Source: DTU078 sp002397345 (GTDB lineage: Bacteria; Bacillota; Clostridia; Oscillospirales; CAG-272). Taken from it: 36,897 nt of DNA. Position 1 is the stretch's first letter. Each line of letters opens with the position of its first letter. Both the position numbers and the translations under genes were made by a program. This document shows positions 31,019 through 36,897 of this stretch, piece by piece. The notes beneath the pieces are model-generated. The model was not told where the DNA came from. It saw only the letters and a list, made by a program, of their open reading frames with translations, and did not search any database. The stretch spans positions 1 to 36,897 of the forward strand of contig CALLYE010000057.1 of assembly GCA_937875545.1 (NCBI GenBank), written 5' to 3'.

Positions 31019-31224
31019 AAGACTTGAGGGAACGGGGAAACGAGGATACAGTCGCTTTTCATCCTAATTTTATTTAGGTTTCAAAAGCTCCGCAAAAACT
31101 TTTTAACAAAAAAACTTATACAAGTAATTTTCTTTTTCAAAGTTTTTTGCCAGGCTTTCTTTTAAGAAAGCCGCGTACCCCCCATACCCCTTAAAAACTC
31201 ATATATATTTGAAAGGATTCTCCA
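31019..31224. repeat. 206-bp non-coding insertion between rplR and rpsE
   Basis: An A/T-rich stretch with GGCTTTCTT (31153-31161) and AAGAAAGCC (31164-31172) forming a perfect 9-bp hairpin, and runs such as AAAAACTTTTTAAC. The minus strand reads AAAAAGTTTTTGCGGAGCTT, which resembles a boilerplate sequence I associate with dispersed intergenic repeats in Clostridia; that memory is unverified. No gene or promoter is evident. The rpsE ribosome site (GAAAGGA) lies at its end. Confidence 0.5.
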
Positions 31225-31755
31225 ATGACAGAGAGAATAGACGCATCGACGCTTGATCTGCAGGAAAAACTTGTATCGATCAACAGCGTTTCGAAAACCG
31301 TCAAGGGCGGTCGTGTAAAACGGTTTGCCGCCATAATGGTAGTCGGCGATGGCAACGGTCACGTCGGTTACGGTCTTGGTAAAGCCAACGAAGTCCCGGA
31401 CGCTATCCGCAAGGGCATCGAGGACGCCAAGAAGAATTTGTTCAAAGTGGCGCTGAAAGGCAGCACCATTCCTCATGAGGTCATAGGTCAATACGGCGCG
31501 GGCAAAATGCTGCTCAAGCCGGCTTCGGAGGGTACAGGCGTTATCGCCGGCGGTACGGCGAGAAAAATCCTCGAGGTGGCGGGCATCCGCAACATCAGGG
31601 CGAAGTGCCTGCGTTCCTCGAACCCCGTCAACGTCGTTAAAGCGACAATCGAAGGACTGCGCTCGCTGCGTACCGCCGATGAAGTCGCCAAAATGAGGGG
31701 AATCTCCACCAGCTCGGTGCGTGGCAAGTCGTCCGACTCCGCTCCGACGGAATGA
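31225..31755 (+). CDS. rpsE: 30S ribosomal protein S5
   Basis: 176 residues. S5 works at the mRNA entry channel and in decoding accuracy. Marks are LQEKLVSINSVSKTVKGGR, FAAIMVVGDGNGHVGYGLGK and GTARKILEVAGIRNIRAKCL. The N-terminal loop at the usual spectinomycin-resistance site (VSKTVKGGR) looks normal. It follows the insertion at 31019. Confidence 0.98.
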   Translation: MTERIDASTLDLQEKLVSINSVSKTVKGGRVKRFAAIMVVGDGNGHVGYGLGKANEVPDAIRKGIEDAKKNLFKVALKGSTIPHEVIGQYGAGKMLLKPASEGTGVIAGGTARKILEVAGIRNIRAKCLRSSNPVNVVKATIEGLRSLRTADEVAKMRGISTSSVRGKSSDSAPTE

Positions 31756-31775
31756 GAAAGGCGGCATGACATAAA

Positions 31776-31967
31776 ATGGGTAAGATTAAAATAAAACTGG
31801 TAAGGAGCCTTATCAGGGCAATTCCGAATCAGAAGGCAAACGCGCAGGCGCTCGGGCTGCGCAAAATCGGGGATTTTACAATACAGAACGATGACGCCAG
31901 CGTCAGGGGGAAAATTAAAAAGATCTCCCATCTCGTATCTGTGGAGAATACCCCGGATAACCAGTAA
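31776..31967 (+). CDS. rpmD: 50S ribosomal protein L30
   Basis: 63 residues. L30 is a small 23S-binding protein, absent from some bacteria. Marks are KIKIKLVRSLIRAIPNQKAN and the AQALGLRKIGDFTIQNDDAS segment, followed by ISHLVSVEN. It lies between rpsE and rplO as in other Bacillota. Confidence 0.96.
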   Translation: MGKIKIKLVRSLIRAIPNQKANAQALGLRKIGDFTIQNDDASVRGKIKKISHLVSVENTPDNQ

Positions 31968-31985
31968 GGCAAAGGAGGAAATAAA

Positions 31986-32426
31986 ATGAAACTCCATGAA
32001 CTTTCACCCGCACCCGGTTCCACTGCTAAAGCGTGGCGCAAGGGTAGGGGTACAGGCTCGGGCAACGGTAAAACCGCAGGCAAGGGTCACAAGGGTCAGA
32101 ACGCCCGTTCCGGCGGCGGTGTGCGCCCCGGTTTTGAAGGCGGTCAGCTCCCGCTCTACCGCAGACTCCCCAAGAGAGGCTTCAATAATAATTTCGCAAA
32201 AGAATATTCTATTATAAACATCGCAGCGCTCGACAGTTTTGAAAACGGCGCCGTTGTCGATTACGACAAGCTGCTTGAATGCGGCATGATCGGAAAGTCC
32301 AAAGATGGACTGAAAATTCTGGGTAACGGTGAGATAGGCAAGAAGATAACAGTTCGTGCCAAGGTTTTCTCGGCGTCCGCCAAGGAGAAGATCGAAGCGG
32401 CGGGCGGAGCCTGCGAGGTGATCTGA
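31986..32426 (+). CDS. rplO: 50S ribosomal protein L15
   Basis: 146 residues, normal. L15 is a late assembly protein with a long basic extension: MKLHELSPAPGSTAKAWRKG, then GRGTGSGNGKTAGKGHKGQN, and RPGFEGGQLPLYRRLPKRGF. An AAAGGAGG site precedes the ATG. Its TGA touches the TTG start of secY. Confidence 0.98.
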   Translation: MKLHELSPAPGSTAKAWRKGRGTGSGNGKTAGKGHKGQNARSGGGVRPGFEGGQLPLYRRLPKRGFNNNFAKEYSIINIAALDSFENGAVVDYDKLLECGMIGKSKDGLKILGNGEIGKKITVRAKVFSASAKEKIEAAGGACEVI

Positions 32427-33719
32427 TTGTTTAAAACGTTTGCTGATGCCTGGAAGATGCCCGAACTGCGGAAAAAGATGCTGTTCGTCATAATGATCAT
32501 CATCTTATACCGCCTCGGCGCGGTTATTCCGGTGCCGTTCATAAGCTCGGATATGCTCAATTTCTATTTGAACCAGGCACAAGGATCGATATTCCAGTAT
32601 TTCAATATCCTGTCTGGGCAGGCGTTCTCCAAAGCGACGCTCTTCGCGCTGTCCATCACCCCGTATATTAACTCGTCCATTATAATGCAGTTATTAACCA
32701 TCGCGATACCCGCGCTGGAAAAGATGCAGAAATCGGGCGAGGAAGGCAGGAAGAAGATCACGCAGATCACCCGTTATGTAACCGTTGCGCTCGGTCTTAT
32801 CACCTCCTACGGTTATTACATGTACATGCGTAACGCCGGTGTTTTAACCGCGGAAGGCAGAACTCTTTTCGGCGCTGTCGTAATCATCGCGTGTTATTCA
32901 GCCGGTTCCGCGCTGATCATGTGGATGGGTGAAAAGATCAACGAAAACGGCATTGGCAACGGTATCTCGCTGATATTGTTCGCTAACATCGTTTCGGGCG
33001 GTCTTTCAATGCTGCAGGGTACCCTGCGTATCGCGTCTTCGGGCGTTATAGGTATTATACTCGCCATTCTCACGTTAATAGGCTCGCTTGCTATCGTTAC
33101 GTTTGTGGTTTTCATCACCAACAGCGAACGCCGCTTGCCTGTACAGTACGCCAAGCGCGTGGTCGGACGCAAAATGTACGGGGGGCAGAGCTCTAACCTG
33201 CCCATCAAGCTCAACATGTCGGGCGTTATGCCGATAATATTTGCAAACTCGATTGTTGCGCTGCCGTCGACAATAGCGATCCTTTTCCCCGCTCCTAAGG
33301 AAGGCACATTCTGGTTTAATCTCTTAAACTTCCTTTCTTATAAGTCGTGGTTCTACGCGCTGATGTTCTTCGTGCTTATAATATTATTCTCGTTCTTCTA
33401 TACCTCCATCTCGTTCAATCCGGTCGAGATAGCAAACAATCTTAAGTCCAACGGCGGTTTTATACCCGGTATTCGTCCCGGCAAGCCCACCGCGGACTAT
33501 ATAACCAAAATCCTTAACCGTATTACTCTTCTCGGCGCGATCTTCCTTGGCATAATCGCGGTAGCTCCGCTCATTGTCAATCTTGCCTCAAACTTTGCGC
33601 TCGGCGGGATAGCATTCGGCGGTTCGTCGCTGCTGATCGTCGTTGGTGTGGCTCTTGAGACAGCGCGTGAAATACAGGCTCAGATGACGCTGCGTCATTA
33701 CAAGGGCTTCCTTGAATAA
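32427..33719 (+). CDS. secY: Protein translocase subunit SecY
   Basis: 430 residues, the channel of the Sec translocon in the cytoplasmic membrane, with ten expected helices. Marks are MFKTFADAWKMPELRKKMLF, YRLGAVIPVPFIS, ALSITPYINSSIIMQLL, and the cytoplasmic loop ERRLPVQYAKRVVGRKMYGG. Late features include NGGFIPGIRPGKPTADY. The start is TTG, directly after the rplO stop, with GCGAGG upstream, so translation is probably coupled to rplO. Confidence 0.97.
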   Translation: MFKTFADAWKMPELRKKMLFVIMIIILYRLGAVIPVPFISSDMLNFYLNQAQGSIFQYFNILSGQAFSKATLFALSITPYINSSIIMQLLTIAIPALEKMQKSGEEGRKKITQITRYVTVALGLITSYGYYMYMRNAGVLTAEGRTLFGAVVIIACYSAGSALIMWMGEKINENGIGNGISLILFANIVSGGLSMLQGTLRIASSGVIGIILAILTLIGSLAIVTFVVFITNSERRLPVQYAKRVVGRKMYGGQSSNLPIKLNMSGVMPIIFANSIVALPSTIAILFPAPKEGTFWFNLLNFLSYKSWFYALMFFVLIILFSFFYTSISFNPVEIANNLKSNGGFIPGIRPGKPTADYITKILNRITLLGAIFLGIIAVAPLIVNLASNFALGGIAFGGSSLLIVVGVALETAREIQAQMTLRHYKGFLE

Positions 33720-33735
33720 GATGAGTGACCGCACC

Positions 33736-34425
33736 ATGAAAATTATATTTTTAGGCGCTCCGGGCGCCGGTAAAGGCACCCAGGCTGAGATAGTCAGCGA
33801 GCGCTGGGGCATACCCACAATTTCTACAGGCGCCATCATCCGTGAGGCTATCAAAAACGGCACCGAGATGGGTTTGGCGGCAAAAGCTTTCACCGAAAAG
33901 GGCGCGCTTGTGCCCGACGATGTGGTGATAGGCATAATCCGCGAGCGTCTGGAACGTGAGGACTGCCAAAAGGGCGGATATATCCTTGATGGTTTTCCCC
34001 GCACAGTGCCGCAGTCCGCAGCACTGGACGGTATGGGTATCAAACTGGACGCTGTGATCAGCATAGAGGTACCCGACGACGAGATCGTTGAACGTATGTC
34101 CGGCAGACGCGTCTGTGAAAAATGCGGCGCGACATATCACATCGAATATAATCCCAGCGGAGACGGAGTTACCTGCGACAAGTGCGGAGGCAAACTCACG
34201 GTACGCCGCGACGATATTCCAGAGGTGGTGCTCGACAGGCTACGCGTGTATCACGAGCAGACCGAGCCGCTGAAGGAATATTATGCCGGCTGCGGCAAGC
34301 TGAAGCTTGTTCGCGGTCAGGTGGAGCTGGCGGATACAACTAAACTTGTATTCGCGGCGCTCGCGGAATTCTTTCCGGAGTGCAACGGCTCCGGGGATAC
34401 AACTGTTTCGGCAGAACAATGCTGA
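33736..34425 (+). CDS. adk: Adenylate kinase, zinc-lid type
   Basis: 229 residues from ATG 33736 (MKIIFLGAPGAGKGTQA); an ATG at 33721 would add five residues. The enzyme interconverts AMP, ADP and ATP. Marks are the P-loop GAPGAGKGT, the AMP site PTISTGAIIREA, DGFPRTVPQ and a lid with four cysteines (CEKCGATYHIEY and CDKCGGK) that would bind zinc, as in many Gram-positive bacteria. A polar C-terminal extension (ECNGSGDTTVSAEQC) is longer than usual. It lies 16 bp after secY. Confidence 0.96.
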   Translation: MKIIFLGAPGAGKGTQAEIVSERWGIPTISTGAIIREAIKNGTEMGLAAKAFTEKGALVPDDVVIGIIRERLEREDCQKGGYILDGFPRTVPQSAALDGMGIKLDAVISIEVPDDEIVERMSGRRVCEKCGATYHIEYNPSGDGVTCDKCGGKLTVRRDDIPEVVLDRLRVYHEQTEPLKEYYAGCGKLKLVRGQVELADTTKLVFAALAEFFPECNGSGDTTVSAEQC

Positions 34426-34434
34426 TAGAAAATT

Positions 34435-35217
34435 ATGGTACAACTTAAAAATTCGGCTCAACTCAAGGCAATGAGGGCTGCCGGCAGGATAACCGCGGAA
34501 GCGCTTATCTTAGCCGGTGAAGCGGTGCGTGAAGGCGTCACGACCAAACATTTGGATAATGTAATCCGTTCGCATATCGAAAAATGCGGCGCAACGCCGT
34601 CATTTTTGGGATATTCGGGATTCCCCGGCAGTGCCTGCATCTCTATCAACGATGAAGTGATTCACGGTATACCGTCGGAGGAGCGCAAGCTGTGTGAGGG
34701 CGACATTGTCAAAATCGACGTTGGCGCGTTTTTCCGGGGTTACCACGGCGACAGCGCCGCCACTTTCGGGGTCGGCAAAATTTCTGATGCGGCGGAAAAG
34801 CTGATCGAAGTCACGCGCGCGAGCTTTTATAAAGGACTGTGCAACGCTAAACCCGGCAACCGGATTGGCGACATCGGCTCTGCAATCGATGCGTATATAC
34901 GTACGTTCGGTTTCAGTACAATCCGCAGATATGTGGGGCATGGCGTGGGGCGCGAGCTTCACGAGCCCCCCGATGTGCCCAATTACGGTACTCCCGGGCG
35001 CGGACCGCGGCTGTCAGCCGGTCAGACTATCGCCATAGAACCGATGGTAAGCGCAGGAGGTTACGAGGTTTATGAAGCCGGCAATAACTGGACTGTGCTC
35101 ACTGTCGACCATGCGCTCACCGCGCATTACGAACATTCAGTCGCCATTACAGAAGAAGGGGTTGTAATCCTCACCCGGGAGGGCGATGATATGGAGCCCT
35201 ATGACGGCAAATATTAG
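34435..35217 (+). CDS. map: Methionine aminopeptidase, type I
   Basis: 260 residues. It removes the initiator methionine from new proteins at the ribosome. Metal ligands are visible in KIDVGAFFRGYHGDSAATF (two Asp), GHGVGRELHEPPDVPNYG (His), IEPMVSAGG (Glu) and YEHSVAITEEG (Glu). It follows adk by nine bases as in other Bacillota. The downstream KOW gene overlaps its end. Confidence 0.97.
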   Translation: MVQLKNSAQLKAMRAAGRITAEALILAGEAVREGVTTKHLDNVIRSHIEKCGATPSFLGYSGFPGSACISINDEVIHGIPSEERKLCEGDIVKIDVGAFFRGYHGDSAATFGVGKISDAAEKLIEVTRASFYKGLCNAKPGNRIGDIGSAIDAYIRTFGFSTIRRYVGHGVGRELHEPPDVPNYGTPGRGPRLSAGQTIAIEPMVSAGGYEVYEAGNNWTVLTVDHALTAHYEHSVAITEEGVVILTREGDDMEPYDGKY

Positions 35218-35563
35218 AATGCGGGATGACGGACAGCACGCAATAGCGCCCGGGAGCTTCGTTTATTCGAAGCGCGGGCGCGACAGCGGCAGGGTATTCA
35301 TTGTTACTGGCGTATGTGAACCCGGCTGCGTCCTGATTGTCGACGGTAAACTGCGTAAAGTTGAAAAACCGAAGAAAAAGAAGTTAAAACACGTCTTATA
35401 CGCAGGAGGCGAATACGCCGGCTATGGGACGCTCACCAACCGCAAGTCAGACGCCGCTATTAAGCAGTTCTGCGCTTCGGTTGAGGGTATCATAAAAGAC
35501 AGAGTCTGTTTTTCAAAACAAAACAGACCTCACGAGGAGAGTGATTGTTCTGCCAAAAGATGA
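35201..35563 (+). CDS. KOW-domain RNA-binding protein (L14e-like)
   Basis: About 120 residues. After a short N-terminus come APGSFVYSKRGRDSGRVFIV, VLIVDGKLRKVEKPKKKKLK and a basic C-terminal part. The fold is the KOW/SH3 type related to eukaryotic L14e, and such a gene between map and infA is common in Clostridia; its precise role on the ribosome is not settled. The start is uncertain: 35201 has GGAG four bases upstream, 35219 lies one base after the map stop, and 35186 is also in frame. The 3' end overlaps infA. Confidence 0.8.
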   Translation: MTANIRMRDDGQHAIAPGSFVYSKRGRDSGRVFIVTGVCEPGCVLIVDGKLRKVEKPKKKKLKHVLYAGGEYAGYGTLTNRKSDAAIKQFCASVEGIIKDRVCFSKQNRPHEESDCSAKR

Positions 35564-35768
35564 TGTAATCGAGTTCGAAGGCGTTGTGGTGGAAAGTCTG
35601 CCAAACGCGACTTTTAAAGTGAAACTGCCAAACGGGCACATTATAACCGCGCATATATCGGGTAAGCTCCGGATGAATTATATCTGGATCCTGCCCGGCG
35701 ACCGCGTCACCGTCGAGGTTTCGGTCTATGACCTGACCAAAGGGCGGATAACGTGGCGCGGAAAATAA
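35541..35768 (+). CDS. infA: Translation initiation factor IF-1
   Basis: About 72-75 residues with PKDDVIEFEGVVVESLPNAT, GHIITAHISGKLRMNYI and the conserved C-terminal DLTKGRITWR. IF-1 binds the A site of the 30S subunit. No ATG lies in frame near the conserved start. GTG at 35541 is one base after GAGGAG (35534-35539), too close; CTG at 35550, ten bases after it, would give the canonical MPKDDVIE. The gene overlaps the KOW gene by 23 bp. Confidence 0.93.
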   Translation: MIVLPKDDVIEFEGVVVESLPNATFKVKLPNGHIITAHISGKLRMNYIWILPGDRVTVEVSVYDLTKGRITWRGK

Positions 35769-35804
35769 ACGTAATTTTAAATGGAAAGGTGAATAAACAA
35801 CAAA

Positions 35805-35918
35805 ATGAAAGTTAAACCTTCCGTCAAGAAAATATGCGAGAAATGCAAGATAATTCGCCGCCACGGAGTGGTGATGGTTATCTGCGAAAATCCTAAGCAT
35901 AAACAAAGACAAGGATAA
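35805..35918 (+). CDS. rpmJ: 50S ribosomal protein L36
   Basis: 37 residues, MKVKPSVKKICEKCKIIRRH followed by GVVMVICENPKHKQRQG. The zinc ligands C-x2-C, C and H are all present, so this is the zinc form. It lies 36 bp after infA and 21 bp before rpsM, the standard place. The ribosome site (AAAGGTG) is rather far from the ATG. Confidence 0.96.
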   Translation: MKVKPSVKKICEKCKIIRRHGVVMVICENPKHKQRQG

Positions 35919-35939
35919 GGATAGGAGGAATAAAACAAC

Positions 35940-36308
35940 ATGGCTCGAATTTCAGGTGTCGATCTTCCTAACCAGAAGCGCGTTGAATCCGCGCTCACTT
36001 ATATCTATGGTATAGGTAAAACATCGGCAAGCAAGATCCTCGCGGTTACAGGCATCAACCCCGACACCCGCGCCAAAGATCTGACCGAAGATGAGATCGC
36101 AAAACTTCGTGACGAAATCGAAAGTAATTATCATGTCGAAGGCGATCTGCGCCGCGACATCGCGCTCGACATCAAGCGTCTGGTCGAGATAAACTGCTAC
36201 CGCGGCGCCCGTCACCGCAAGGGATTGCCGGTGCGCGGCCAGCGGACTAAAACCAACGCCAGAACCCGTAAAGGTCCCGCCAAGACCATCGCCAACAAGA
36301 AGAAATAA
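35940..36308 (+). CDS. rpsM: 30S ribosomal protein S13
   Basis: 122 residues. S13 is at the top of the 30S head, contacting P-site tRNA and L5. Marks are MARISGVDLPNQKRVESALT, YGIGKTSASKILAVTGINPD and the basic C-terminus RHRKGLPVRGQRTKTNARTR. TAGGAGG precedes the ATG. Confidence 0.98.
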   Translation: MARISGVDLPNQKRVESALTYIYGIGKTSASKILAVTGINPDTRAKDLTEDEIAKLRDEIESNYHVEGDLRRDIALDIKRLVEINCYRGARHRKGLPVRGQRTKTNARTRKGPAKTIANKKK

Positions 36309-36318
36309 AAAGGGGGAT

Positions 36319-36344
36319 GGACGAATTGCTTTCGCAATTAGTCC
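36319..36344 (+). repeat. 26-bp AATTGC hairpin in the rpsM-rpsK gap
   Basis: GGACGAATTGC (36319-36329) pairs with GCAATTAGTCC (36334-36344) over loop TTTC, with one mismatch. It is closely related to the tandem units at 36765-36897. An AGGGGG lies just before the hairpin and the rpsK ATG 12 bases after it, so folding could bring the ribosome site near the start. Confidence 0.8.
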
Positions 36345-36356
36345 GAAGACAGATAA

Positions 36357-36761
36357 ATGGCAACAAATACTGCTTCTGCTAAGAAAGTAACCAAGAAGCG
36401 CCGTGAACGTAAAAATATAGAACGCGGTCAAGCGCATATCCGCGCGACCTTCAACAACACCATCGTCACCATCACCGACATGCACGGCAACGCCGTTTCG
36501 TGGGCGACCTCAGGCGGACTGGGCTATAAAGGCTCGAAAAAATCCACGCCCTTCGCCGCTCAGATGGCTGCCGAAGCCGCCGCGAAAACCGCGATTGAGC
36601 ATGGCATGAAGCTGGTTGAAGTGTATGTAAAAGGTCCGGGCTCGGGACGCGAGTCGGCGATCCGTGCGCTGCAGGCTGCAGGGCTGAACATCGACCTGAT
36701 CCGCGATGTAACACCCATCCCGCACAACGGCTGCCGTCCGCCCAAGCGCAGACGTGTATAA
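36357..36761 (+). CDS. rpsK: 30S ribosomal protein S11
   Basis: 134 residues. S11 lies in the 30S platform near the E site. Marks are GQAHIRATFNNTIVTITDMH, SWATSGGLGYKGSKKSTPFA, GPGSGRESAIRALQAAGL and DVTPIPHNGCRPPKRRRV. No strong ribosome site is next to the ATG; the only one is upstream of the hairpin at 36319. The next genes of the alpha operon (rpsD, rpoA, rplQ) are replaced in this window by a tandem array. Confidence 0.97.
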   Translation: MATNTASAKKVTKKRRERKNIERGQAHIRATFNNTIVTITDMHGNAVSWATSGGLGYKGSKKSTPFAAQMAAEAAAKTAIEHGMKLVEVYVKGPGSGRESAIRALQAAGLNIDLIRDVTPIPHNGCRPPKRRRV

Positions 36762-36764
36762 ATG

Positions 36765-36897
36765 GACAAATTGCTTGCTCAATTAGTCCCGACAAATTGC
36801 TTGCTCAATTAGTCCCGACAAATTGCTTGCTCAATTAGTCCCGACAAATTGCTTGCTCAATTAGTCCCGACAAATTGCTTGCTCAATTAGTCCCGAC
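36765..36897 (+). repeat. Tandem array of a 26-bp hairpin unit, at least five perfect copies
   Basis: Units GACAAATTGCTTGCTCAATT plus AGTCCC start at 36765, 36791, 36817, 36843 and 36869, all identical, with three bases of a sixth. Each can fold through AATTG/CAATT and GGAC/GTCC. The array starts three bases after the rpsK stop and runs to the window edge. It may be real or a repeat-induced assembly end. Confidence 0.9.

Noticed and set aside
36317..36382. A 21-codon ORF (MDELLSQLV...) before rpsK as a real gene
   Set aside because: It is short, made mostly of the hairpin repeat, and overlaps the rpsK start in another frame; noted only as a possible coupling ORF.
36765..36897. CRISPR array
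   Set aside because: The 26-bp units abut with no spacers, and no cas gene is near; it is a simple tandem repeat.
1..36897. tRNA, rRNA or known riboswitch genes
   Set aside because: Reading the gaps of more than 100 bases showed no cloverleaf or T-box hallmarks; the leader at 22231 is the only candidate regulatory RNA. A covariance search would be needed to be certain.

Overview
The window looks like a chromosomal segment of an uncultured anaerobic member of the Bacillota, most likely class Clostridia. The grounds are the gene order of the S10-spc-alpha ribosomal superoperon (including a KOW-domain gene between map and infA), the four-cysteine zinc form of S14, a zinc-lid adenylate kinase, strong Shine-Dalgarno sites, sigma-A promoters with exact 17-bp spacers, and a PhoP/PhoR-type phosphate system. 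No rRNA or tRNA gene and no CRISPR array was seen. Nothing was computed: hairpins, promoters and family assignments were read by eye.

Layout. (1) 1-2740: a small membrane protein on the minus strand, then a two-gene sulfate activation unit, an APS kinase fused to a CysQ-type phosphatase followed by CysD, with no CysN. (2) 2870-9750: a solute-binding lipoprotein with a consensus promoter, Tex, an N-acetylmuramoyl-L-alanine amidase, an unknown 110-residue protein, and ProA. (3) 9830-18440, all minus strand: a phosphate regulon. In transcription order it reads P-loop kinase-like gene, phoP, phoR, a REP-associated (RAYT) transposase, an HD-domain protein, then pstS-pstC-pstA-pstB-phoU with overlapping genes. 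The PstS halves are in swapped order (a circular permutation) and the HD protein has lost its HD histidine. (4) 18550-21960: a Cys-type sulfatase, a membrane-anchored stalk-domain protein, and RpiB. (5) 22190-36760: rpsJ to rpsK, with a leader of about 300 nt before rpsJ, a long Gly/Arg-rich tail on S3, a non-coding insertion between rplR and rpsE, and unusual start codons. The window ends in a 26-bp tandem array directly after rpsK, so rpsD, rpoA and rplQ are not seen.

How the parts relate. CysD plus CysC would make APS and PAPS, and CysQ would remove the PAP left by sulfotransferases. With the sulfatase this suggests handling of sulfate esters, though the two loci are 16 kb apart. PhoP/PhoR would sense phosphate limitation and drive pst. 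The ribosomal block is ordinary in content but carries several regulatory-looking RNA structures and dispersed hairpin repeats. Five hairpin or repeat families recur: a TTCCAT-loop REP, a TTGTAGGGCG REP inside the RAYT gene, a TTA/CGA internal-loop hairpin, a 102-bp terminator-like element, and a 26-bp AATTGC hairpin.
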